Below, one piece after another: positions 36,829-49,556 of a stretch of 64,000 nt of DNA (the stretch's first letter is position 1; each line of letters opens with the position of its first letter). The notes beneath the pieces were generated by a model. It did not search any database, had not been told where the DNA came from, and saw only the letters and a program-made list of their open reading frames with translations. The position numbers and the translations under genes were made by a program. Origin of the DNA: Lepidurus packardi (Eukaryota > Arthropoda > Branchiopoda > Notostraca > Triopsidae); assembly GCA_023053545.1 (NCBI GenBank), contig JAKZAN010000006.1:8071851-8135850 (forward strand). Reading direction: 5' to 3'.

Positions 36829-39270
36829 ATGGAAAGTTTCAAGAGATCCGGAACTCTTTACCTTTTTACAATCGTCGCAGCTTTGCTTCTGAAGCTTCCG
36901 AGAGCAGGTACCTGAACAATAATCGATCTGTTTCCTTCACGCACTCAATCCGTTACATGTTTTCATACGAATTCTGCTTTTAAATTAATCTACGAACGAC
37001 GTAATACAAAATGCTCAGCGTAGTAAATCACGAAATGACAAAACTGGGCCTCCTTGCTTTGAATGGATTTTGTAACATTTCTCTTATTATCTCTCTTGCT
37101 TTAAAGTAGTGCTTGCCATTTCAGTTTGTATATTTAGCGGGACGGAAATACAAGCCTTGCAACCTAGATATGTATTACAGTTTCCCTCGTGACAAATATT
37201 ACTCGTTTTTAAATTACCAAATCCTTTCTCACTCACAGGTCATGCCCTGACCTGCTATTGCCAGGGCCATTGCCCTGACGATTCTTTGAACGGTACATGC
37301 GAAGCCAAGCCTTCTAGCCAATGTTTTACTGCTGTTGAAGAAGTCTACAATCCAGACACTGGATTGCAAGAACCGGAATACACATACGGTTGCCTTCCTC
37401 CAGAAGAAAAAGGATTCATGCAGGTATGTTCGCTGAATCTTATCTACCTCGCTTGCTCTACATATCTCTTACAAAATATAATGACAATTAATTTTATTTT
37501 TCTAGTGCAAAGGCCACCTCGTACCTCATTTAGAGCCTATGTCAATCTCCTGTTGCTATAATGAAGACCTTTGTAATAAGGAGCTAGCACCCATGTATGT
37601 CATACGAAACCCAAGTCCAGCACCAGGTTTCTTAGAGGACAACCTGCATTACGTGGCACTGCTAGTATCCGCTACAGCTTGTCTCATTATCTTTATCCTA
37701 ATAGTCACATTTGCTTATCTTCGGTAATTATCTTTGAAACCCTTACTTTTTAAAAATAGAGTGTATACTCAAGATTTAGTTACCTTTCAGTGATTTTCTT
37801 GTGCTCAATTTAAAATTTTTCTTTGGATTGTCTTTCATAACTTCGTTAAAAATTTATTTTTGAATTATCTTTTATGATTTAAGGAGTTTTTTTCATGAAT
37901 AGTTAACGAGTGTCATATCAATCAGTATTATTTTATCCCAGGCAGGTTCATTCCTAGTGTATTATTAATTTTGTTGTGCATATTCAATAGGTTTAAGAAA
38001 AGAGAAGCAATCCGACAGGGACTTTTTGTGGAACAAGGCACCGTTCCGTACCTTAACGGGCACACGTTAAAAGAAATGGTGGAAGGCAGCCAAAGCTCCG
38101 GTTCCGGCTCGGGATTACCTCTCTTAGTCCAAAGAACTATCGCCAAGCAGTTAGTTATGATCCAGTCAGTTGGCAAAGGTCGCTACGGGGAAGTTTGGTT
38201 GGCCAGATGGCGAGGCGAAAAAGTGGCTGTCAAAGTTTTCTTCACTACCGAAGAAGCTTCTTGGTTTAGAGAAACCGAGATTTATCAAACAGTTCTCATG
38301 CGCCATGAAAACATTCTCGGTACGCGATACACAAGAAATTCTACTATAAAATGTGTTAAATGATTTTTTATGTTTTTAAAGGTTTTATCGCTGCAGATAT
38401 CAAGGGAACTGGGTCTTGGACTCAAATGTTATTAATTACAGACTTCCATGAGCAAGGGTCATTGCACGATTACCTGCAAATCCATTCTCTCGATCCCGTT
38501 GCAACTTTACGATTAGCGATGTCCGCAGCTTCCGGTTTGGCTCATTTGCATACTGAGATCTTTGGAACCCGCGGGAAGCCGGCTATGGCCCACCGGGACA
38601 TTAAAAGCAAAAATATCTTGGTCAAGCGGGATGGCACATGTGCCATAGCCGACTTCGGCTTGGCTGTACGCTACTTAAGCGACACACAGGAAATTGACAT
38701 TGCATCCAATACCCGAGTTGGAACTCGCCGCTACATGGCTCCTGAAGTCCTAGATGAAACCATCAATACCAGTTCATTCGACTCATTCAAGGCTGCAGAT
38801 ATGTATGCTTCTGGATTGGTCCTCTGGGAAATCGCTCGGCGCTGCCAAGGAATGACTGTTTCTAGTCCGGTTATTGACACGGAAAACCAAAAGCTGATGG
38901 AAACGGGCTTTCAAAACGACGACTATCAAGTTCCTTACTATGATTGCGTCCCCAACGACCCATCCTTTGAAGACATGCACGCAGTAGTCTGCGTCAAGAA
39001 AGTCCGACCTGACATCCCAAGCCATTGGTTACTCTACGAAGTAAGATAAATTGAACATTCGACTAAGTTCTGAATTCATATTTTTCCTATTTCTCTTCAT
39101 AGCCTCTTAAAACTATGGCACAAATCATGCAAGAATGTTGGCACGCCAATCCGGCAGCTCGACTGACAGCTCTACGCGTCAAGAAATCCTTGTTTAAACT
39201 GGAGGAGCCTGACTTTTTCCTCAACTACAAAAACAACTCGCTCTCTTCTTCACACAGCAAGATTTCGTGA
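36829..39270 (+). CDS. BMP type I receptor serine/threonine kinase (thickveins/BMPR1A/B class)
   Basis: Exons 36829-36907, 37239-37423, 37506-37723, 37991-38319, 38382-39040 and 39103-39270 give about 545 residues. Domains: signal peptide ([17 protein letters not shown]), a Cys-rich activin-receptor ectodomain starting [10 protein letters not shown] and ending CCYNEDLCN, one membrane helix, the GS box [17 protein letters not shown], and a full kinase with GKGRYGEVW loop, catalytic Lys in [17 protein letters not shown] and DFGLAV. Family knowledge: type I receptors are phosphorylated on the GS box by type II receptors and then phosphorylate SMAD1/5. The GS-kinase junction and [16 protein letters not shown] mark the BMPR1A/B-thickveins class rather than ALK1/2 or ALK4/5. 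In-frame ATGs at 36733 and 36799 would add residues; I chose 36829 because it gives the best signal peptide and a G at +4. No lesions. Confidence 0.92.
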
Positions 39271-40475
39271 AGAAAAAACGGATTTGACCAAGTTGCGCTG
39301 GAACCAAAATGTACATAGCACACATACTCATGCGAATCTTTATGTCGTTTTTTTTAACCTTCAACTAAAGTTGTAAGTGCCATAATGGAAAACGCTGCCG
39401 TGCCGAGTGTTTTGTTTGTATGGACGGTTCAACAACCTAAGCATGGGACAGTGTTCAAGAGATTTGGGATATAACGTGATTTTTCTCTTATAATCCATGC
39501 CGATTATAATAATAACTTGAAACTATGGGAAAAACGCTCTCGAAGGGCCAATGAAATGCCTGAATCCTCGCCCCTTGTTTTTTTTATATCTTCTTAACTC
39601 TTTTGTTCTCAACGAGATCTTGACTACTTAAAAGTTGTTTGTCGGCTTTGAACCTAATATACAGTTGAATCTGTGTACTGCGTTGTATATATCTTCACCT
39701 TTTTCAATAAAAACATTTTTCGGGACTTCTTACGAGAAATTGTTCACTCTTTTGTATTGGCAGGGGTTTTACTGTAAAAAATGCCTGCTTTTTTCACTTA
39801 GAAAATCGACACAGAAATGAGCAAACAGTCGCTCACAACACCCTTCCAAGACAAGAGTAAAAAGATTCATGTAGAATGTACATTCCCATGCGTTTACTAC
39901 ACCACCACCCTTCACCAGTTAAGCGGAAACACCTGTCATCGAAGTAGTTTTCTTGAGTAATCAAAATACGAGATTCTTGCTTTTAAATTTAGCGTCTGTT
40001 CATGAAATTCTTACGACACCAACTTGAATAATACTGCCTGCCCCAAGAGTGACATTTTGGCAAAAGAAACAAGACCATATTCCTTTTGCCCAATGTTTAC
40101 ACAACCCAACTCTCGAAGAGATATCCCCCGCAATTGCGTACCATACACACTCCATATACCCAATACATACTTTCAAAAATTTCGCGACAAAACACCTACG
40201 TGTAAGTCCGCAGATCTTATTTCTTTTTTTTAAAAAAAACCGCTGTTCTCGGTGCAGTCTTAGCAATAAAAGAAATTATCATTCCTATAGTTGCTAACAG
40301 CACACACAAAACCGAGCATCGAAAATACTGCGCCACGCCTGTGGGCTCGGGTTCCCTCTAATGGTGCTAATGTGCTAGCAATGAAGCTGGCAACAGTAGA
40401 TGGAGTATAACTGCTGACAACTCATTACTAACCAATTTGCATACCCAATTAAAGGGCCACAGGCGCCGCTCTGTC
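39271..40475. other. Convergent 3' region between BMP receptor and tetraspanin genes
   Basis: Contains both 3' UTRs. I see no extra exon that fits either gene. A minus-strand frame at about 40230-40340 has hydrophobic residues but does not match a tetraspanin C-terminus. Confidence 0.4.
39706..39711 (+). promoter_or_regulatory. Polyadenylation signal, probably of the BMP receptor gene
   Basis: AATAAA 436 bp after the BMP receptor stop in AT-rich DNA. Closer candidates were not seen. Confidence 0.4.
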
Positions 40476-43400
40476 TCAGTGCCATTTTGATTTCTGGGCG
40501 AAAATGTCGGCGCGCAAGTTCTGAGCGAAGCAGATACCCAATATCTGAAAGACATAAAGGACAGTAAGTATTCTAAAACAAAAACAAGGGCTGGGAAACT
40601 CGGAGAACTATCATAACATGTACGGGATTGGACTTTACGTAATTTTTTTTCGTTGCATGAACAACTAAGTTAAGTACATGTATCTTAATTCCGTTATCGA
40701 AACGAAAAAACAAATAAACAACAAACTCAAATTAGGTACGTATAAAGTTAATATTGTGCTGTGAAACCCGAGAAATTAAATGCTCCTAATCCAATAAAAA
40801 GTTAATCTTACGTAGAGCGAAAAAGCAAAAAAACAAACAAAAATTCCGATCAAACGTTATTTCTCTCTGCTTGAACATAAACTTCTCTTTCCCAAGTCAA
40901 CAATCTCTTCCCCACTATTTTTTTTGTCATTAAAGCTTTATCGGAGTTTTCATGTTTGCCCATAAAGTACAACGGTTCAATAACGAAAAATTGCACTCAG
41001 TAAAATTAATCGAAATTCTTAACATCGTTCTATTAACCCAAGATATTATATATTAACATTAGTTTATTATATCGAATTAGTAACCAATATTTCATTTTAT
41101 ATATTAATCGAAAGCAAATCCTAAACATACAATACCACATAATGCCCTAAATTGTGGGCTCATTAATAGGGTATCCGTCAAGAACCAACCTGTAAGAACG
41201 CTACCGCTACTGCGACGCCGGCAACAACTAGCAAATTTCTTTCTAGCCACTCCTCTCCGGACTGTAGGCAGCCCTTATCGTGTACTATCTTGCCCAGATC
41301 ATGAATCTATGGAGGATTTAACTCGGACTCAAAAGAAACATTCGGATCCGGAGTCACTTTCAGAACCCTTTGAAAACACTAGGAAATGCAGCCTAAACCC
41401 TAAAATCGCCACCGTGATAGCCTTAAATAAAAGATGGCGTGCTTCCCCCAATCACCCGCGTTCCTGCCCTAAACACCACATCACCTTGGCAATTACCTGT
41501 AATATAGCCACACCAACAGCCGCTCCAGCTACAGGTACGAGATTAACCTCCACCCACTCTTCTCCGGCACGTAAACACCCCCGCTCGTAAACCACGGACC
41601 CACGATCACCGTTCTTCTCATGGCAGTAAAGAGTGGAAGGAAGCTCAATTAGTGAAAGTTGATTTGCCATCGCAAAGGGGAAAAAATGAAGCGAAGAAAA
41701 TCGCCAATATCTGCAGGCGTATGTGAAACTGATATTAAGCAAAGCATGCTGCAAAGCAAGCATCAAAGCAGGACAGCAAGTCTACGGAAATTTCTACTTA
41801 CGTAATCCGATTTTCGGACGTCATATCCGCACTGCTTGTTCATAATAATTTCCTTAATAAAATTTCAGAAATATAAAAACAGTAAATCCAACCCCTACGG
41901 AAAAAAAATTTACGCAACCTACATTTGGTTGAGGCTTGCAGCAGGAAAACGGGACTCCGCATGCCTCTCGGCTACCCACTTCCGCCGAGGAACAATTGAA
42001 ATAAACGTTACGATCCCAGTCTTTGGGACCCTCGATGCCACAGCACTGCAACTGCAAAAATCAATACCCAAATTACGTCTTAAAATGTGTGCTAACAAGT
42101 GTAGCTGGGCTTACCCATCCTTCTTGTATCCAGTCGATCAAGTTTTGTTGGTCAGGATCATCACGATAGTGTACGATAAAGGCCTGGAATCCATTCGTGG
42201 CTTGGGATTTGATCTAAGAGCGAACACTTGAGTAACAATTAACTTGCTAGCTAAAATCTATACCCAATCTTTAAAAACAAATCCCAGAATCCCAGCCGTC
42301 ATTTCCAAGAGTAGCAAAATGGCAAGAAAAATTGCATACTAAAAAGAATCACGAGGTAAAAAAAGCCATTAGTCAACTGAACCTAGGGAAACTTATCCCT
42401 AATAAGCTTTTCAATGAAAGTTACCGTGGCTAATAAACATGTGTTTTCTCTCAAGGCTCCAACACAACCAGTAAATCCAATAATGAAAGTCACGCAACCT
42501 GTAAGAAAAGTATCAGTTTCCTAAATTTATTCAGCAAAATTTTACGAATCTAGTTACCTGCGAGGATAAGAATGAATGCGGGGTCCAATGCCACATTAGT
42601 TAAACGACTCAAATTACTAAACGTATCCTTTTCTGTCCAAGCCCACATCCCAATGGCCATAATGCTCAACCCCATGAGCTACATATATAAAGGAAATTAA
42701 AGGTATTAATTAAGTGTATGACTAGCTTTCCGCATGCAAATTCGACACATCTGGAGCGTCTCTCAGTGAATGCTCAATGTCCTTGTGCTTTATTCATTTT
42801 GTACGACAGCAACTCCCAATCCACTTTCTCGTATCCCCGATCGATTAGTCGACGTTGCAACGAACAAGGCTAACAATAAAGACGAAAAGTCACAACGAAC
42901 ATTTCTTCATTACTAAAAATTATACGCAATATTGTCGTGTTCTTTTTCCCTGTAGTAATTTTCCGCAGGAAAATTAGCTAAATGATATATCCCCGCGCTC
43001 TTCTTCATTTCAGCTAAAGTTCAACGTCTCAAAAGAACTACCAACTTATAGCGAACATACGCCATTTTATAACGAGCTGACATGTCCAATGTCAGGAATA
43101 GAACTTTTACTCTGATCCTTACCTTCCGATATTTTCTCTACTGTTTACTACTACTATATTCTTACTATTATATACTTATTACTTTATTCTTAGCCTGTAG
43201 AACATCTCACCAATAATGGACAATATAAATATAAAGAAACAATGAAAACAAAACCTGAATTACAAAGCAAATCGGAAACAACCTGAAGTGTCAATCAATG
43301 CAAGTTAAATACGAAACAATAGGCTAAAAGTAATGTAAGAAGCAAAGAAATTATCCAAACCACAGAATCCCTGTACTCTACAAAACGTACTCGGTACAAG

Positions 43401-43670
43401 CTCGTGTTAGAAATAGCTCATGGTATTAAAAATAGGTGTGCTCCGTTGGCCATGAATGTGTCCTCGCGGCACCATTTTGCGGTTATTTAGTCTGCATTGG
43501 TATACTTCGGGCACAGCCAAAGGGCTTTTTGTACCCAGCTTAGATAGATACGGAAACAAGGAGGAATAATCCTTGTCATACGAAACAGCAACCGTGACAT
43601 TGGGCTGTGCGGCCTTACAAAGCAATACTCAGCGGCAGAAAAGACTATACATGGAAGATCGAACTTTGAG

Positions 43671-43703
<33 letters not shown>

Positions 43704-44644
43704 CGCAATAAAAGAAGCTCTAGCGCGACTAAAATCAAGCTATGTCAAACTGCATAGGAGGATCGTTCTTGTTCCTTCGATGGACGATTTTTTGATAATG
43801 ACTCGAGGAAGCGAATCGGGGAAAAAAAAGGCAACAACGACGTCTACGGGTCAAAGTCCGGCTAGATAATCTATAATTTCCTTTTCTGTTCTGGAGAGAA
43901 GGCGAAGAGGGGGGAGACGGTCAGACTTTAATAAGATGTGACTCAGGATTAGACAAATCCATCGAGGTTATTCCTCCGAAAACATGCGAGTACGTGCATG
44001 CGGTATGCTCGGTTCGGAGGCGCAGGTATGAAGTGATTGGCAAGTTTACCATGTGTAAAATAAAAATAAAGAAAGCAAGTTGGCATGATAATACAGAAAC
44101 ATTAGACAAAGAGGATTTGTCATATGACGCTTCGAATCCTAATCGAGGTGAGCTAGCTTAGCTTACTTCTTCAGAAAACTTTAAGTTATCAACGAGAACA
44201 GCCATCGCCGTCCAACACAATAACGCAACGTACTTTCTTTTCCTTGGTTCTGCTTCACCAAGGTTAGATGACTCAGGGGGGTGGGTGTTTTCTACCCACA
44301 TTTATATGACTGAATAACGAATCTAACAACAATATTGCGTACAATTCTTAGTTCAAGTCTTCTGTTTTGAGAAAATAAATACAAATAAAGCAACAACTTA
44401 GAGATCGTGAATATCAACTGGAACACGTTCAACTTCCTGAGAAGGGCAAAATTCGCTGTTTCGCTAAAATCCCTTGCAAGGGAACTACTTTATACGGTAA
44501 AAGAGCTAGCTAGATTTGATTGAAGGTCATTGCGTGGGGAGATGGGGAATAACTTACCCAAAAGATTACGTTAAATCCAAAGATGACATACTTCAGGCAG
44601 CACGAAACCTCACTTTGATCACGCCGATATTTCCTGGTGGGCAT
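40476..44644 (-). CDS. C8-type tetraspanin (TSPAN5/14/17 group) with two alternative penultimate exons
   Basis: Exons in transcript order 44558-44644, 42558-42678, 42425-42498, 42264-42338, 42115-42213, 41923-42051, 41802-41852, then either 41497-41613 or 41190-41306, then 40476-40544; 273 residues with either choice. TM1 starts in SCCLKYVIFGFNVIFW, TM2 contains GFTGCVGALREN, and TM3 ends FVFKDW. The large loop has LQCCGIEG, YFNCS, EACGVPFSCC, CGYD and a GCL, giving the eight cysteines of the TspanC8 group. TM4 is followed by GICFAQNLRADI. Family knowledge: TspanC8 proteins escort the protease ADAM10 out of the ER and steer which substrates (such as Notch) it cuts. Start at 44644 follows from the PTRKYRRDQSEVSCC leader typical of the group. 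The first intron is 1.9 kb; the rest are short. Confidence 0.93.
41190..41306 (-). other. Tetraspanin alternative exon B (distal)
   Basis: 117 bp, phase 0 at both ends, aligned to exon A over its whole coding length (IVHDKGCLQSGEEWLERN, then the TM4 helix). Acceptor CCATAG, donor CAG|GTTGGT (weaker than that of exon A). Lies 190 bp downstream of exon A. Confidence 0.8.
41497..41613 (-). other. Tetraspanin alternative exon A (proximal)
   Basis: 117 bp, phase 0 at both ends, encoding the last part of the large loop and most of TM4 (VVYERGCLRAGEEWVEVN, then a Val/Ala/Gly-rich helix). Donor CAG|GTAATT. The acceptor I chose (ending GAGAAG) gives the same length as exon B; an acceptor further upstream is possible. 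Confidence 0.75.
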
Positions 44645-45562
44645 TTTACATTGACCCAAAACTGGAGGCACACTCACCATTCAAACACAACTCAAAAAGG
44701 TTAACAAACGATCTTGCCCACGCACAGTGACAGCTCATCATCAGCAAGTCTTTGATAGATTTTAATCTAACAGGGTAAATATGCTTCTAGTTCTAGAGTG
44801 ACGTTATAGTAGGCTAGCTGACATGAGATCAATCCGTACTTATGCATAGCCCGAACCTTTGGCCGTGATATGTGAAAAAGGCTACAAACTAATAAATGTA
44901 CTGCTTAATTGGATAGTAAACACAGAAGTTTTAACACAAAGGAACTTTACCACAACCACCCAACCCGCAGGTTGCAACTTTCCTAACTAATTCGTCATTC
45001 ATGGCTCCCCGTACAAGACGAACCGCGATTAGCTTTGTTTTCTCCATGGGCGGCACGTACTGGGCACGCCTCTTTGGCCTCCTTCGCTCCGGGCTCGTCT
45101 GCCATTGGGAAGAGCAAGAAGGGAAATAAACACGGGAAAGGAAGAAGACAAAGCTATGGGATCAGTCCATGGATTTTGTTCATGTATTTATTTTGTTAAT
45201 TTCCTGTGAAAACCAAGGTGTGCATGTTTCTTGTTTAATTAGCTAGGTTTATATTTATGTGGTTGAAGGTTTTTTGTACAATTTATTCCTACTTTTTACA
45301 TACTGGTGGTGGTGCATCAGTATCACTATCAGTGAGTGACGACGGAATTTACATTTAGCTTAGCCTTACTGCTTAGAACACTACTTTGTTTCCCGAATAA
45401 AATGGATTAAGTAAATCAACCCATTAAATAAAGTTATATTTATTTGCTGTGTTTTTTAGGAGTTCAGCCTCTAATCGACACCTAAGTAAAGAATGAACAT
45501 CCGAATTTGAGCGCGTATCGTTAATTTTGAAAATTAAATACGGTGGCTTATATTTCAAGAAA
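44645..45562. other. Divergent intergenic region between tetraspanin and MARCH genes
   Basis: Promoters of both genes must lie here. Minus-strand frames around 44951-45110 look exon-like but do not connect to the tetraspanin, which already has a complete start at 44644. Confidence 0.4.
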
Positions 45563-46755
45563 ATGCCTCTCATGGAAGTTGTAGTTTCTTCTACTTCAGC
45601 TCCTACGCCAAAGGATACCGAAGAGGTGTATCAAGACTATTTTAATTATTAAGACTATTTCAAACGTAATTGATATGTATTAGGAAGCTGGCCCTTCATC
45701 TCCATTGCTGCCAATGCAAGCTAGCATCATAAGAAGCTCAACCTCTTCTGTGTATCAAGACTTCTGTCGGTATGCTACTCAAACTTTTATTTCAAGCTTG
45801 CAACCGTCAGATTTTTTTTTAAGAATTTGCCACTGCGAATCAGAACCTGATGCTCCACTAGTAGCTCCTTGTTATTGTGCCGGTACTTTACGATATGTTC
45901 ATCAAGCTTGTCTGCAACGATGGATCAAATCATCAGATATTAGGTGTTGCGAACTTTGCAAATATCAGTTCCGAATGCAAACGAAAGTGAAACCTTTCAA
46001 GGAGGTAAAACATAACTTGATTAGAGGTACGTATCTCTAATAAATGTGCCTTCTGGTTGTCAGTGGGAAAAACTGGATATGTCCCCCTTGGAGCGAAGAA
46101 AACTGGCTTGCAGCGTCAGTTTCCATGCTATCGCATTCACCTGCGTAGTTTGGTCTTTATACGTCCTTGTGGATAGATCTGCAGAGGATTTGTCGCAAGG
46201 CATGCTCGAATGGCCCTTTTGGACCAAATTAGTTGTTGTTGCAATAGGCTTTACTGGTATGTATCACAATTTAGTCTGTTAGCTTTTGGTTTACTGTAGT
46301 TTGCGGTACCCACAGGGGGTTTGGTATTCATGTACGTACAGTGCACAATGTACGCAGCTCTTTGTAAGCGCTGGCGTGCGTATAACCGAATTATAATGGT
46401 ACAGAATGCCCCTGACTCACTGGTCCGGAATCGTAATAAACCTGCCATGTCACCGACTGATACCGAAGAGTGCAGACCGTCACGCTCGTTATGGACCGCT
46501 ACTCGATGGAGAAGCGACAAATCGAATGAAGAAAGTGGGAACAAAAGCGGCATCGTGGCCACCGTATCTGGTTTGTCAGTAGCGATGACTACTCCCGAGC
46601 AAGTGATCGGAGACTCTCCCATGTGGGAAACTAGTGTGGATGTGCCGAGTTTCCCTTCTCAAGAAGAATTAGCTTCTCTACTGGACGTCAGATCGACGCT
46701 CCATTACATTGAAGAAGCTAAGCATGAAGTTGTTACTGTTGAGTCTCAAATCTAA
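45563..46755 (+). CDS. MARCHF8: Membrane-associated RING-CH ubiquitin ligase (MARCH1/8 group)
   Basis: Exons 45563-45625, 45684-45769, 45824-46004, 46064-46256 and 46316-46755 give 320 residues. After a Ser-rich N-terminus comes the RING-CH (C4HC3) domain: [46 protein letters not shown] leads into two membrane helices ([10 protein letters not shown] region and [15 protein letters not shown]), then a cytoplasmic tail of about 140 residues with [15 protein letters not shown]. Family knowledge: MARCH1/8 are E3 ligases on endosomes and plasma membrane that ubiquitinate surface receptors and drive their internalisation. All zinc ligands are present. The start is the first ATG of the only upstream exon with a matching phase. 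The tail is longer and more Ser/Thr-rich than in vertebrate MARCH8. Confidence 0.93.
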
Positions 46756-48245
46756 CAAATTTAAGCATTGCGGCCTGCATCTGTGCAAAAAGAATGAGAC
46801 AAAGAGCCAAAGTTGAGAGTGTTTGTATGATTTGGGCTGGGTGTTTAGGTAGCACTTGTGATAGTGCCTACTAACTCAATGGGAACTATTTGACAAGAAA
46901 AGAAAAGCAAAGAATATTCGCCTGCTAGGATCCCGGTGTTGTAAAGATCTGTTTCAATTTTCATTCATACCAGAAATCTTCTCCTTTTGGAAATGTTAAT
47001 TTTTTTTCTCCTAGTCAAGGAACAAATTGAGTTTGGATTTCCAATTTTACTATCAACGAGATCTTGAACGAAAGTAATTTTGTTTTCGAATGAAGGTCGT
47101 GTGATATGTTCATCTGCAAAATTTTGAAATTTGATTTACTAACTTTCCCGGTTGCTTTACAGTTTTGTTTTCTTAGCAGTTATGAACAATAGGACCAAGT
47201 TAATTAGGCTTGTATTTTGTCAATGCAGTCCGTCCCTTTGGATCTGGAAGATATTCGAAACCCCACCATTTTTTTATGTTTATCAAAATAAAAATGCAAG
47301 GTGCTTCGTTACAAATAATTTCAGACTTAAAATGGAATTAGAGGTTGTGACACGTTGCGTATGGTATATTGATGCTCTGTTTTGCCAGAGAGGAGAAACT
47401 TGTGTTATTATGTTATCTAATAATACATTAATAATATATTATTACTATTATGAAAGGTCTGCTCTCCAAAAGAAACTGTTTGTTAATGAAACTACTTTTC
47501 CAACCCGTGTTTATGTATACGGACATATTAAATACACTGGTTTCAATGGCACATAATATACGTTGTTTACGTTTACTTGTTTCATTAAAATGTATGAATG
47601 AAGAAACGTCTACATAAAGAAAGCTCAAATTTTGCTCAAGCTTTGGACGTCAGCATACGCCTACAGCCTTGTTTCCATGCGTAGACTTAAACTGGCACAA
47701 AACCAATTGGCAACAACCCATCACGAGTGCTATATATTTGAAAGTCAAACCTGACAAGAAATAAAGCATATTAAATTTGTTAGTTGAGACAACCAAGGTA
47801 CTTTGTCTCATTTACACACCTGCATCGGGTGACAGTGTTCCACATAGCCATGGCAATAGTTCCCTATGCGAGTGAGCAAAAAATAAGTGACAGTCCTTTA
47901 GCAATTTGCCAGTTCGTATAGGTGACGTGATGCTTGTAAAAATCGTGTTTGATAAAGGTTGCAAAGATTACCATTTTGACCTAAACCCTCCTGTATACAG
48001 GTGTCAAACTTTGCCAAGAATGAAATGCTAAAAAGGGTACCTTGGCACGACGAGGCTTTGACGCCAATATTTAAAGTTATTGAAGGTACCAACCGCTACA
48101 CTTTTATGACCCCATAAATGCTAACCAGGCTTAATCTGACCTTATCAGTACTAGAGGAAAACCCATATGTCGAATTTTGCGGCTCTTCAACGCGTAACTT
48201 CACTCTGCTGCGAAATCTGTACTAGGTAACAACATTCTATTATAT
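46756..48245. other. Intergenic spacer
   Basis: No gene recognised. The minus-strand and plus-strand open frames at about 47150-47630 are AT-biased and lack domains. Confidence 0.4.
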
Positions 48246-49556
48246 ATGGATTACTCCAACTATGATTTCCCGAAGCCTATTTGGGGCATACGAGCCCGTT
48301 GGGAAATCGTAGCTAAAGTAACGGCCTTCCTACCAGTCATTATAGTGGGAGTGCTAGGAAACGCGCTTGTGATTTATCTCGTGATTACCAATCGAGTTCT
48401 ACGGACTCCGATTAACGTCTACATCCTGAACTTAACCATAGCCGAACTCGTGGGTCTTACTATCTTTCCCTGTATGTGTATGTGCACAGATTTCTACCAA
48501 AACTACGTACTCGGGGGCTTTGTCTGCAAAACTGAAGGCTTTCTGCGAGGTAATCAAAGACAAGTTCAAGCATGTTTATACTTATTGTTATTACAGAATA
48601 CCATTTTGCCTTTTATAGTCACGCTACTCTTAGTGAGCGTATTCACTCTGAGTGTCATTAGTTATGATCGACTAAAAGCTATCGTCTTTCCCTTCTGGCC
48701 ACGGCATGGGATAAGAACGACAAAAGTTGTGACTGCGATCATATGGATTGTTTCCATTGCTGTGGCTTGTCCCTTGATTCCCTGGCGATTTTATATGGTA
48801 AACCAATCATGCGCATGACCTTTCGAAAAGCTGACCGACACCGCATTATTATTAGGAAAGACAATGGAAAAACTTCTATGAGATGTATTGCGGTGAACTT
48901 GTACAATTTACTCGCATCTATTGGCTGATTTTACTAGTACTGCTCTTCTGGTTACCATTAACCATTATTTCAGTTAGTTATACCTGTATTCTTGGCAAGG
49001 TACGGCTTGTTAACGGTCGAAAATGCTTAACCGCGGCAATTACATAACAAAATATTATTCCATTTTCCACTCAGGTAGGTCGCCGTCTAGTAGTTGGCAC
49101 TAGCCAAGTAGCTCAAAGGAAACGCAAACTCGCAAAAATGTCCTTTGCGATGATTCTAACCTTCCTTTTATGTTGGTCCCCTTATGCGGCTGTAATTATA
49201 ACCCGTAATGAAATCCTAGGTGCCGGAACGGGCCAAGCCGTGAGTAAAGGAACGAAGTTTGTTTAGTTTTAGAAAACGATTAAATGTTTGTTTAGATTCC
49301 AGATTGGTTACGAAAGCTTTGGTTCGTGTCTCAGTATGTCATGTACGTTCAAATGGCCATCAATCCTATCATCTATGCGCTGCTATACGAAAACTTTCAA
49401 AACGTGATCAAACTTCGGTTTCCGCGACTTTTCAGACCGCGACCTCCACCACCACCACCACCACTTTACACCTTAGTAAGAAACCGAAACTCGACTAGTA
49501 CCCCAAGTACATTAGGGACAATAGCTGGAACGCCATTCAACAATCTACGTTTCTGA
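48246..49556 (+). CDS. Rhodopsin-family GPCR, probably a neuropeptide receptor (orphan)
   Basis: Exons 48246-48549, 48619-48797, 48856-48999, 49075-49239 and 49296-49556 give about 350 residues with seven helices. Landmarks: TM1 GNALVIYLVI, TM2 LNLTIAELVG, a Cys at the start of TM3 (GGFVCKTEGFLR) and one in extracellular loop 2 (YEMYCGEL) for the usual disulfide, a DRY-type motif SYDRL, TM6 LCWSPY and TM7 NPIIYALLYENF. The short third loop is basic (QRKRKLAK). The C-terminal tail has a run of seven prolines (about 49443-49463). The class is the peptide-binding branch of class A, judged from helix sequences and the EMYC-type loop; I cannot name ligand or subfamily. A second Asp-Arg-deviating feature is Ser-Tyr before Asp-Arg-Leu instead of the common DRY. 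Confidence 0.85.

Noticed and set aside
40230-40340. Minus-strand hydrophobic frame as the tetraspanin last exon
   Set aside because: The exon at 40476-40544 gives the expected GICFAQNL ending and stop; the other frames do not match the family.
43678-43703. Run of about 26 A as the tail of a processed retrocopy
   Set aside because: No coding sequence or target duplication is visible next to it; an ordinary homopolymer inside the first tetraspanin intron.
44951-45110. Minus-strand frames (MADEPGAKEAKEACP, and one ending CGLGGCG) as a tetraspanin first exon
   Set aside because: A better first exon at 44558-44644 gives a complete tetraspanin start with its own ATG and correct phase.
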